Shown here piece after piece: positions 36,756 through 46,912 of a DNA stretch of 64,000 nt. Source of the stretch: Nymphaea colorata (taxonomy: Eukaryota > Streptophyta > Magnoliopsida > Nymphaeales > Nymphaeaceae); contig NC_045142.1 in the NCBI RefSeq assembly GCF_008831285.2, positions 20,339,354-20,403,353 of the forward strand. The letters run 5' to 3'. Position 1 is the first letter of the stretch. Each line of letters begins with the position of its first letter. A program made the translations under genes and the position numbers. Under the pieces are notes generated by a model. It was not told where the DNA came from. It saw only the letters and a list, made by a program, of their open reading frames with translations, and searched no databases.

Positions 36756-37370
36756 TTATGTTATCAATTAAACATTTTCATGATTTGGGTCAAAAGACTC
36801 ATAAATTGAATGTTTCTTTGGTAAATGATCGCCATGGGCCAGACCCAACTAGCATTCAATCGACCTTATTTTTTGTGTTAAGACTGAACCAATTAAAAAA
36901 ATGAGTACATTCTATAGAGATCTTTCCTAGTGTCGGGTGAGCAAGATCCTAAATAAAATGCACTTATTTCAGCATCGGAAAATATATAATGAATCATGAC
37001 AAGTTTAGAAGATCAGCACATATAATTGTGCAAGGTCATCTGTAGACATAGATAATGTCTGTTATTTGTAGGGTCAGGTTAGGCATCTTTCCAGATAGAA
37101 AGCATACTAGAAGCATCAAACAAAGCAATTCTAGTGGCAATATATATATATGTGTGTATGTGTGTGTGTGTATGTCTATATATATATATAACATTCAAAC
37201 ATGCTAGATAATGTTATCGGATGAGTAAAATGGAAAGCCTGGAAGTATGATAAATAGTTGGCAAAAGCATCATGCACTATTGCCGCAAGATAAATAGTTG
37301 GCACTTTTTTAATGACAGGTTTTTAATTTTTAAGGACCAGTCTAGATCCAGCATTCAATAGATATGATCA

Positions 37371-37404
<34 letters not shown>

Positions 37405-38835
37405 TGGCCATATCCACATTCACCCACTTAACGGTTGAGATAAAGATGAAGAGAAAGAAAGTGTAAACTAATGACAATGCTGGTGGCTAAAGTTCAGTTT
37501 TTCCTCCTCCACCACCCTTCCCTCCTCATTCTTCTTGACTTTTATTTGAATCCCTTGAATATTCAGGAATGACCTGGCCAATCCAGGTTTTCAGTCGACC
37601 TGATCGGATCATATGAAAATCCCATCAAAGGATCTGTAATGGCCCACCAAGCAGGAAAGATGCCATGATCTTTGAGAAAATTGAAGATAATCTAAGCAAG
37701 GTTATCATTTGAGGGCAATGAGTTTCCAATTTGATCGTGTGGGTGCTATACTTGTGCAACTAGGGTGGAATCACTATGCTAGTTGATGGACATTTGGCTC
37801 TCTTCACATGGGCATGGGCATTCCAGCAGGATTATCAGTTTCCACTCAAATTGTGGGTGACATCCTGCTCATCTAAAATTAGAGTTTTATATGGTTGTAA
37901 CTGGTTATGTTTACACCTCTATGCATGAAAAATTGTGCATAGCGGTGTGTAACAACCAAAATACCGTGTCTAAGTGAAAAAAATGACTTTCAGAATGACA
38001 AAAAGAGTTTTGAAAAAGTAAAGATTCCCCTTTTTTTTTCCTTTGGTATATATTTGCGTGTACAACCTTATGCATGCAACTTGATATCAATATATGTTAT
38101 TTTATGTTCCCAAGAAAGAGATCAGGATGGGAATTTGCCCCCATAAAAGGCATATGAGAAACATCAAATGGATAAGCTCGCACTAACCCATTAACTTCTA
38201 ACCTCAACCTCTTATTTACTGGCAGTACCAAAATTTTTTAGTGAACATCACTTGAGTCACCGACTTGAGTTTGATAGTGCCCATGTGGGCACTATGATGT
38301 GATTGGAACTGAGTCCAGCATTATCACAATATAATTTTTGACTAACTGGTAGCTGGTGCCAAGTCTGAATCCTGGTGTTGGTTTGGTTTGGTTTTCAGCT
38401 TGCTATAAATGGAGTAGATCCGCTTAGTTGTGGTTAATCCAAGTTAGTAGGCTATTGAGGCAATTCTAGGATCTCCTAAGATTTAAATTTGGATTTATCA
38501 CAATATATTTTTTGACTAACTGGTATTGGCAAATATGATGCACACCGACCCACCCTTAGCTCCGCTACTACCCTTCTTACAACATAGTCCCCTCACAAAA
38601 TGTTACAATGCTAGCTGGCATCTAGAAATTAGTGACATAGACAGTGGATTAATTACTTTCAATTATTTATTTAATTACTTATTTGATCTTTCAATAAAGC
38701 GAGGGGCTTCCTCGACAGTTTCCCAGCAAAAAATTACCTACTTCATATCCTTGCTTCTTCTCTACTGTTTAGTCCTTTTTATAGGTTGTACTATGGCATC
38801 CATTACTCTTTGGATGTTTTTAGTTTCATTTAATA

Positions 38836-38866
<31 letters not shown>

Positions 38867-39274
38867 GTGTGTGTGTGTGTGTGCGTGCATATATATAATT
38901 ATACATATACGTTCACAAAAGAACAAACCACTTAGGTAAGGGACAAAGCCATGCCTATTAAAATTCTTTTTTTTTTGTAATTTATCTGTATCTTAAAATA
39001 TATTTGGTGATAAACATATATTAAGTTAGTTATTTTTAATTTTATTAATGTACCATAATAAAGGAATGGCTCTTATAACATCAAAATTTGAATAGTAGAA
39101 AAAAACACATTTGAATAGTAGAAAAAAACACATTTTCATAAAAGTAATTTGAACTTAAACATTATTTAGATTAAATTAGTGTTTATAATGAACACAATAA
39201 GGGATTCACATTTTGTTCAAACACTTTTTAGCACAAATGTAAGAGGTCTGTTGGTTTTGTTTGTCGCAGAAGTA

Positions 39275-39316
<42 letters not shown>

Positions 39317-41009
39317 GTGCATAACTTATAAACACACACACACACACACATATATATATATTTATATATATAATTTTCAATGACATTGCTATCTCTTTTA
39401 TAGCAAAAAAGATTGAGAAAAGTCCTATCATGTAAATGAATTGTTTTTGTTCAACAAGGTGGTTCCCCTCTTTTTTTCTTCTCCACCACTGAAAGTGAAA
39501 GTGTCGTGGAAGAAAGAAATAAAGTGACAGCTCCATGCCTTTTGAGTTCTTATGCGTGTCTAGAGAGAGGGAGAGAGAGAAAACAGAAAGATGGGAATTC
39601 ATTCCGGCAATAGCTAGTGACGATCGATGACCATGAAGATTCATGAGGACCATGGTGTAGGTACTGTGAATAGCTTTAAAATAAGGAAGGGAAGTTGGTC
39701 GACCAAGGCGGGGCATCTTTCACATGTGGTTTCATTAGCATATCAGTTTTCTATGAGCTTTTGTGGTGTTGCTGATTTGTGTTGAAGTGGATGATATAAG
39801 AGAATTCCTACATAAAAAAGGACGAAAAATTGTGGAAGCTTGTTCTTCTGCTTGAAGAGTTATATTTAACACTTGGTGAATCATATAAAAAAGACGGTCA
39901 ACTGCTTCTGATGTAACAGATATGGATTTTTTCTTGTTGTCACGGTTCATAATTCCAGTTCTTCCATAGCCACCATATTACTAGGGGAAACACATCTTCC
40001 AACCTCACATACGTATTTTGATTCAAGCCTTTTTATTCCACCACTACATCTGCGTCATTGCCACCAAGTCCGCAGGGTGGTTCCTCTCTTTTTTGACTTG
40101 CCTACCACTGAAAGTAAAAGTGTGGTGGAAGAAAAAAATAATGTAACAGCTCCATGCCTTTTGAGTTCTCGTGCATGTAGAGAGAGAGAGAGGGAGAGAA
40201 AGAGATGGGAATTACATGTTTTATTCTTATTTTATTCTCCCAAGTACTTTTATAGGAAATGGAACTTGGATTAAACAATGTGCCAACTGTTAAGTTCAAA
40301 GAAAAAAGACACAAAATACAGTTCACCTCATAGAGGGCTCATTTTTTGAAATTATTGGGTTGTACAAAAGGGTAAGTGGTGAGCCGAGTAGCAAATGAAT
40401 AGTTAGGTACCTAGGCCATATTGAGTCGGGCCTAGGGCAGCCTTTTGACCCAAGGGTCTGACCAATAAATACTTTCCTCCTCAGACCTGCTTTAGCAAAA
40501 GGACTGAAGTATGCAACTTTAGTTTGAAAGCGAAAAGTGATTCAGGATGTAGTGGATCCTTCAGGTCCATTTTTCAACAGTACCGAGGAGTAATCTGTCA
40601 TGACATAACCAAGATGGTTGAAGTTTTCTTCGGAATAAAAAGAATGGTGAAGAGGTTTAACAACACTGTGATTGTTCTGATTCTCAAGATAAAATGAGCT
40701 ACAAGTGTACTCCAGTAGTGACCTATTTCTGCATGTAACTTCTTATATAAGGTCATTTCAACGGTGGTCGCTCTTAGGGAGGCTTGAGCCAACACAAACA
40801 CAATCCCATCTAGCCTTATCTTTTCATTGTTGTTAAATAAATTTTTTGTTGACCTATTCTATCACCTGTTTGGATGGAGAGAAAGTAGGATAAAAAGGAA
40901 AAAAATGGAAAGGGAAAGAAAGGAATTGGGAAGAAAAGGACAAGAAAGAAAATGGAAGGAAACAAATCATTATAAAATTTCAGATGTCCAACAAAGCACT
41001 ATGAGATTT
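36756..41009 (+). repeat. Array repeat unit 2 (noncoding)
   Basis: This is a direct copy of unit 1 without its two large insertions. Its landmarks include gttatcaattaa near 36760, TG/TA tracts (37141-37190 and 37373-37401), the cagtcgacctgatcgg block near 37595 and the ag-cgaggggcttcctcg block near 38698. The CT-GT tract is at 38840-38885, a TG/CA/TA tract at 39273-39371, the accatggtgtagg anchor near 39649 and ttgggttgtacaaaaggg near 40353. It runs directly into the protease A promoter. Spurious short frames only; no gene is recognised. Confidence 0.8.
39273..39371. repeat. (TG)n...(CA)n...(TA)n microsatellite
   Basis: TG and CA tracts in opposite sense flank about 20 bp, so the region could fold as a hairpin of simple repeats. 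Unit 1 has only the CA-TA part at 25795-25828. Confidence 0.9.
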
Positions 41010-41226
41010 ACCTAAGCTTAACCATTGGAAAATGCTACCAAGTTTTCTTCATTGCGATGGTCACTGGTTAAACAAAGGAATACGTGACTCAGGTTGGCCA
41101 CATGTTTCTTTTCTCCACAATTTCCAAATCCAAATCCTTCCCTTCATCAGCAACGACCTTAACTATGACTTCCATTATAAATACCAACACATTTCTCCTT
41201 AATACAGCAACCTTTCAGCACTCACC
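41010..41226 (+). promoter_or_regulatory. Protease A promoter block
   Basis: This block is conserved upstream of copies A, B (60360-60584) and E (63630-63845). It starts with cctaagcttaaccattgg, whose reverse complement contains CCAATGG, a CCAAT-type box. It ends with TATAAATA at 41176-41183, 51 bp before the ATG. The spacing to the ATG is identical in all three copies, which supports both the TATA box and the start codon choice. Confidence 0.75.
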
Positions 41227-42542
41227 ATGGCTGCCTTCTTCTCCTCTATAGCATTCCGCCTCCTCCTCCAGCTGCTCCTACTTGCAGTGCTACCTAACCC
41301 TGCCAGCATCTTTGCTTTCAGACCTCTCCGCTTCTCCATAGACCTCATTCATCGAAACTCATCACTCTCTCCTCTCTATGACCCCTCATTCACTCTAGCT
41401 CAACGAGCCGAGAAGGCAGCTCTGCACTCCATGTTGCACTCCCACCGCATCGCTTCACGGTTTGGCAATACCACCAGCATGATCTCCAGCCTCGTGATGC
41501 CTGGTCCCAGTGAGTTTCTCGTGAAACTCTCGCTAGGTACCCCATCCAGCCTGTACTGGGCCATTATAGACACTGGTAGCAACCTTATATGGACAACATG
41601 CTGCCATTGTGACAACTGAAAGTCCAAACACCAATGTTTGATCCACTTCAGTCATCCACCTACAAGAACCAGAGATGCTTCAGCAACCAACTTTGCTGGT
41701 TCAGATGTTCCTATGGAGACAAATCCACCCTAGAAGGGATTCTAGCCTCTGAGACGCTCTTGTTTGACGATGGTGCCGGCAATGTCAAGCTTCCAGGAAT
41801 TGTCTTTGGTTGCATTCATAGTAAAGGCAATCCTAATCCTGCCTTGCTTAAAGTTCCTGGCCTTGTTGGCCACGGTGGTGGTCCTCTCTCGCTTGTTAAT
41901 CAGATTGGCTCTTTTATTGATAAGAAATTTGCTTATTGTCTTCCTCCCTATAGCAATGAAAACAATTCCCTGGGACAGCTCAAATTCGGTGAGGACACAG
42001 AGTTTTCAGGCAAGGAAGAAGTTCAAGAAACTCCGATGGCACCAGGTGGTTCTCAGGGCACGTATTATGTTCTTAAAAACCTAACTGACATAAGCGTCAG
42101 GGACAACAGACTCAACATACAATTTTGTGGTTCAAAGATGACTGCATTGTTGGGAGATGCCAGATCCATCATCATAGACTCGGGCACCATGCTCACTTTT
42201 CTTGCTAAAGATGTGTATGGTCAAGTAGCAAATGCAGTGGCAAATGTCATAAACCATGAACACTTCTATCCTCCTGGGAAAGATTTACTTTGTTACCATG
42301 TACAAAATAATGGTGATCCATATGAAGGGTTGCCGGAGATGACCTTTCATTTTGCTAATGCAGACTGGAAGCTGCCACCTTCAAACATCTTTGTAATGTT
42401 TAGAAGTGGAATCGCCTGCTTAGCCATTGAAGGCAGAGAGATGCCCATGTTCAGGAATGCTGCACAGCAGAACATGCATGTCAAGTATGATCTGGGCAAT
42501 GGACTGCTTTCTTTTGCACCAACTGAATGTACCCAGGGCTAA
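41227..42542 (+). pseudogene. Nepenthesin-like aspartic protease (copy A), one frameshift
   Basis: This is a plant A1B aspartic endopeptidase, expected to be secreted or vacuolar. Residues 1-30 form a signal peptide (MAAFFSSIAF then a Leu-rich core). A propeptide with the family-typical FSIDLIHRNSSLSPLYDPS (36-54) follows. The first active site DTGSN is at 115-119. At about 41617 a 1-bp deletion relative to copy B creates TGA. The frame resumes from MFDPLQSSTY (41634) and stays open for 302 aa. It contains CSYGDKS (flap), GPLSLVNQIG, the second active site DSGT (residues 182-185 of this part) and the C-terminus ECTQG. About 38 bp of the cysteine-rich nepenthesin insert is also missing relative to B. 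AATAAA lies at 42710-42715. Expected intact length is about 440 aa. Confidence 0.88.
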
Positions 42543-42990
42543 GGTTATATATATATATATATGTGTGTGTGTGTTAGTTTCTATTGTGATGATCATTGTG
42601 GTTCTCTGTATTGGTCTACTATTGGCAGCTTCGGATGCTGCTTAATTGTGTTTTATATCAATGGGAAGTCTGAGTGCCATGTAGTCGATGGTGTTACTTT
42701 TCCATGTTCAATAAATATATGTTTTTTGTTTTAAAGATGTTTTCCCCTCTGTTTAAGCTTAAAGGTTAATTTGGAATGTTAGCTACCACTTTAACAGTTG
42801 TTATTGCCCACAATCCTGTTGCTAATAAGTATTTGTTACAGTCAAAGCTCCATCACTACAAGTTCCCTTGCCTAAACTATCATCGATGAAAGTGGCTATG
42901 GAATGTGCCAATACTTTATTGTAACTTTTACGATGAAGTTTTCCATCGTATAATGCAATGTGTTCTGTGTGATGGTTATATATGTCGTTT
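42543..42990 (+). other. 3' flank of protease A
   Basis: Just after the stop is a (TA)n(TG)n tract (42545-42574). The polyadenylation signal follows at 42710-42715. From 42760 the sequence aligns with the 3' flank of copy C (50780-51100). It includes CACTACAAG at 42854-42862, which resembles the terminus of CACTA (En/Spm) transposons. The matching site in C is degraded (caccaacacaag). No transposase is present. Confidence 0.5.
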
Positions 42991-43089
42991 AATACTTGAG
43001 AGTCAAGTCATATTTAGTACCTGGAAAATCATTTAAAAAAGACGGTCAATTGCTTCTGATGTAACAGATTTGGATTTTTTGTTGTCATG
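42991..43089 (+). repeat. Fragment of the array repeat unit
   Basis: About 100 bp matches 26320-26425 and 39845-39940 (aagacggtcaattgcttctg block). It lies downstream of protease A and is cut by the Copia-4 LTR at the phrase gttgtcatg. Another repeat unit therefore once followed gene A. Confidence 0.75.
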
Positions 43090-43439
43090 TGTTGAAATGG
43101 GAGAAAGAAAGAGAACCAAGAAACAAACACTGATTTCTACTTGGTTCGGTTCATAGACCTATATCCACGATGAATGCCAGGGCAGCTGCTCCTTTAATTT
43201 TCTTTGTTTCTTCATTTTCTTTCTTTGCTTTACAAGTATATATAAGATACGTGAGGAAAGCAAAAAACAATGCATGTGATCGTTGGTAGGCTTTACATAC
43301 AAAACTCGAAATTATCGTGGAAAGAATGTTGCTAATGTATATTGCAGCAATTCTTCCTACGTTCAATTGATTTCAATAAAGCAAGAATGAGAATGATCCG
43401 TTGAGCATGCTGCACTGGACGTAACACCCACTTTCAACA
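43090..43439 (-). repeat. Copia-4 3' LTR
   Basis: This 350-bp LTR reads TGTTGAAAGT...CATTTCAACA on the minus strand, with inverted ends TGTTGAAA/TTTCAACA. It follows a polypurine tract. The genomic 5 bp next to its outer end is tcatg. The matching duplication cannot be seen because the other end of the element is lost. Confidence 0.88.
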
Positions 43440-43456
43440 TTTCCCTTCAAGTGGGG
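43440..43456 (-). promoter_or_regulatory. Copia-4 polypurine tract
   Basis: The minus-strand CACTTGAAGGGAAA directly precedes the 3' LTR, where the plus-strand primer of LTR elements is expected. Confidence 0.75.
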
Positions 43457-43580
43457 CGTAGAGATTCAAACAGCCCCACTTGCTTTTAATATCATCAAAT
43501 TGCTTTGCAGGAAGTTCGTTAGTAAACTCATTGGCCAGCTGCTCTGTGCTTCTAGTATATGGAATTTCAATATCTCCTTT

Positions 43581-43769
43581 TTAGAATTTTTCACGTACAT
43601 AATGACAATCAATTTCTATGTGTTTGGTATGTTCATGAAAAATAGAATTTGCAGCTACATGAATTGCAGCTTCATTGTCATAGTGCATAGGAATGGGAGA
43701 GTTGATAACAAATCCAAGCTCTTGGATGAGTGATTTTATTAAAATGAGCTCGCTTGAGGTAGTCGCCAT
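43581..43769 (-). pseudogene. Copia-4 RNase H
   Basis: The translation reads ATTSSELILIKSLIQELG, then HYDNEAAIHVAANSIFHEHTKHIEIDCHYVREK. This is the copia RNase H region with the DN-x-(S/A)A block and the HxRTKHIxxxxHFVR block (RT to HTKH). The preceding sequence to 43970 is frameshifted. Confidence 0.88.
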
Positions 43770-43970
43770 TGCCCTGTATTATGCCTCAGCACTGGATCTA
43801 AAAATTATATGTTGTTTCTTGCTTTTCCAAGAAACCAGGTTTTCACCAACATAAATGCAATAACCTGTCATAGATCTTTTATCTGAAGCACTGGCTTAGT
43901 CTGCATCCGAGTAACATCGTATATTAACATTCCCATTCACTTTGTACCACAAACCTTGCCCTGGAGTCTT

Positions 43971-45008
43971 TTATAAGTATTTGAGAATTCTTTCAACTGC
44001 TTTGACATGAACTGCTTTAAGAGAACACATATGTTGGCTTACCAAGCTGATGGCATAATTGATGTCAGGTCGTGTGACAATAACATATATTAACTTCCCC
44101 ATAAGTCTTTGATAGCTTGTCACATTTTCAATAGGGTCACCGTTGGTGTTATCAAGTTTAGGGTACACTTCTATGGGCATGTCTGCTGGCCTAATAATTG
44201 TTTTTCTTGTTTCTTTAAGTAAATCAAGTATGTACTTGCGTTGGTTCAACACAATTCTTTCTTGGAATTAGCAATTTCGATCCCTAAAAAGTATTTTAGT
44301 TTCCCCAGGTCCTTGATCTCAAAAGTATTGTGAAGATACCACTTGGTGTGAGCTATCCCTTGTTCGTCATTGCTTGTAATTATTGAGTCATCCACATGAA
44401 TCAATACAACAACAATTTTATCGTCAGATCTTTTGATGAATTTCTGGTGAATTTTTTGTTCTCCAATGCATCGCTCAATTTTTTGGTACCATGCTCTAGG
44501 AGATTGCTTCAATCCATAAATTGACTTCTTGAGTCTGCAAACATGATTTGGAGTACATTCCATAGGGTGACCTGGTGGCAGGTATACTTCTTCTTGAAGG
44601 TCACCTTGTAAAAAAGCATTCTTCACATTTAATTGAAATAATGGCCATTCAAAATTGTAAGCAATGGATAGGAGAATTCTGATGGTGGTCATTTTTGCTA
44701 CAGGAGCAAAAGTTTCTTCATAGTCTAACCCTTGTGTTTGAGTATACCCTTTAGCAACAATGTGCCTTATAGTGTTCAATAGAGTCATCACTCTTGTACT
44801 TGGTTTTAAAGATCCACTTTGACTCAACTGCACGTTTTCCCACTAGGAGAGTAACTAGTTGCCATGTACGATATTTGTGAAGAGCATCTAACTCTTCATG
44901 CATGGCTTCAACCCATATCTTTTGGTCTTTGGCTTCCTGGTAAGTAGTAGGATCTCTTTGCTTTTCAATATGACTGAGGAAGCCACGTGGTGTTTGGGGT
45001 GGTTGCAA
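43971..45008 (-). pseudogene. Copia-4 reverse transcriptase
   Basis: This is an RVT_2-type RT in three frames. It starts at 45008 with PRGFLSHIEKQRDPTTYQEA and ALHKYRTWQLV. It continues at 44246-44833 with GYTQTQGLDYEETFAPVAKM, FQLNVKNAFLQGDL (usual Asp replaced by Asn), IYGLKQSPRAWY and the catalytic block VLIHVDDSIITSND (HVDD in place of YVDD). It ends at 43971-44252 with SYQRLMGKLIYVIVTRPDI. The replaced catalytic residues and the frame breaks show that it is dead. Confidence 0.9.
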
Positions 45009-45302
45009 AAACTCAAAATTTTTTCTAAAGGATGAGTATCCGCAATGTAGGTGACAAATCCTTCCAAATGTCTAGGTAGCTTAATGTTTCAAGAAGATTT
45101 TTATTATGGGTTCAGGTGGGTGAGATTCTATGGTCTCCAAGTAAGGTTCAATAGGATCTATAGCTCCAATTCATATGTTTTGATCTGCTTGAGGTACAAG
45201 AGAGACTTAGGTATTGCTTTGATCACACTCAAGGTTTTCAATGGTCTCTCTTTCTTCAGGGTCACCACAGTGATGGGTTATGGTGATATCAAAATAATTG
45301 TA

Positions 45303-46472
45303 CTACAGATTGTTAGGCATGACCATGTTGTTGTGCTTGAAACTATCCTCTCCTTGCATTGCATAGTGATAGAAATATGGACTTTTTTCCTCAAATACTA
45401 CATTGTGAAAGATGTGCATATGCTTGGTGGTGACATCATAACATTTGAATCCTTTTTTTGTAGATGAGTAGCCCAAGAAAATGCATTTTTTTGCTCTGTG
45501 ATTGAGTTTGTCTGGAGCTTTACTCTTAACATAGACAATGCATAAAAAAATTCTCATGTGGTCAACTTTAAATTTCCTTTTCATGAGGACTTCCAAAGGA
45601 GTTTTTCCAGCAATAATTCCCGTGGGTGTGTGGTTGATAGTATGACAAGCTTTCAAAATTGCATCACTCCAGAAACCCTGAGAAACATTCATATCAAACA
45701 ATAAAGACCTAGTCATTTCTAGAAGGTGACAATTTTTCCATTCTGTCACCCCATTTTGTTGGGGTGTATCAACACAAGTGAATTGATTGTCCATCCTGCT
45801 TTCTTTTTTAAATTGTTAAAAAATTTGGTTTTTATATTGAGTACCATTGTTAGATCGAAGACATTTTATATAGGTTTCAAACTGAGTTTCAACCATTTTG
45901 TAAAATTATAAAAATTTTGCAAAAACTTCATCCTTGTTTTTAGTAAATAAATCCAAGTGGTTTTTGAAAAAACATCAATAAAAGTGAGATAATAATGAAA
46001 ATTTGAGTATGAGTTCACCGGGGCCGGCCCCCACACATCAGAATGCACTGGATAAAAAAGAGACATAGCATTATTTAAATATTCATGAAATTCTAGACAT
46101 TTGAGCATACTTGCAAGTTTCACAAACATGTCAGTTATAATTCAAATTTGATAATAAAATATTCAAGGCACGACATGATGGGTGGCTAAGTCTCTGGTGC
46201 CAAAGTCCCCTCTCTCGATTGATTTGGGCAGTCAAGGCACATTCATTAATTTTCAGCACATATAGCCCGTTTTCTTGAGTTTTCTCACCAATCTTCCTCC
46301 TCGATACAGGGTCCTGCAATACATTGTTAGTGGGGGAGAAAATAACTTGGCAATTTAAATCTTTAACAATTTTTGAAACGGTCAACAAGTTAGTTGAGAG
46401 ATTTGACATATAAAGCACTTTAGATTTAACACCATTTCTATGAAAATCTAACTCTTCTCCTTGAACATGCAT
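45303..46472 (-). pseudogene. Copia-4 integrase region
   Basis: The GAG-pre-integrase block ends with GLWHQRLSHPSCRALN (46131-46472). The core begins at 45866-46129 with HSDVWGPAPVNS and YYLTFIDVFSKTTWIYLL. The distal part at 45303-45794 has QQNGVTEWKNCHLLEMTRSL, FWSDAILKACHTINHTPT and KKCIFLGYSSTKKGFKCYD. Frame breaks lie between the blocks, and the second catalytic Asp region is disrupted. Confidence 0.88.
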
Positions 46473-46912
46473 TGAGGAGCCATTCGCAGTAACGTGATTT
46501 TTTTTCTAGGCATCGAAGAATAATTACTAAGGTTATGGCAGTTCATAGACATATGGTCACTATCTCAAGAATCGATTATCCAATAATCAGACTTGAGGGA
46601 AATAAGAGCATTACCGGTAACACTTTCTGATGTTGCAGTAGCATTTTGCTTCTCTTTACCATGATGATCCTTGATATTTTTAAGCAGTTCATTTATTTTT
46701 TCCAGCAGCTAAGGAAGATCTGAAGTATCCAAAGTTTTGGTTGCAACTTTGGCTACAGCAGTGGTGCTTTCTTTTTTTTTTTTGGGCCTCGTGGTGGTTG
46801 TTTTTTCATGGAGGAACCAACACCTTTCCTTGGTATGACCCTCCTTTTTACACTGAGAACATAATCATCTTGGACGATTCTTCCACTTGTTTTCACTTGT
46901 TTTCACTGTTTA
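46473..46912 (-). pseudogene. Copia-4 gag end and protease
   Basis: The zinc-knuckle/linker part of gag (about 46620-46912) matches Copia-3. The protease active site reads WIIDS-stop-DSDHM (near 46550-46590), a nonsense change at the glycine of WIIDSGATDHM. Gag N-terminal to the knuckle is missing at the LINE junction. Confidence 0.78.

Larger units (their letters stand above)
43090..46912 (-). mobile_element. Copia-4: 5'-truncated Ty1/copia retrotransposon
   Basis: On the minus strand the order is gag end, protease, pre-integrase, integrase, reverse transcriptase, RNase H, polypurine tract and 3' LTR (43090-43439). The 5' LTR, leader and most of gag are lost: at 46912 the element is joined directly to LINE sequence inside the gag zinc-knuckle region. 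Several stops and frameshifts occur, so it is inactive. Gag and protease are closely similar to Copia-3. Confidence 0.9.
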
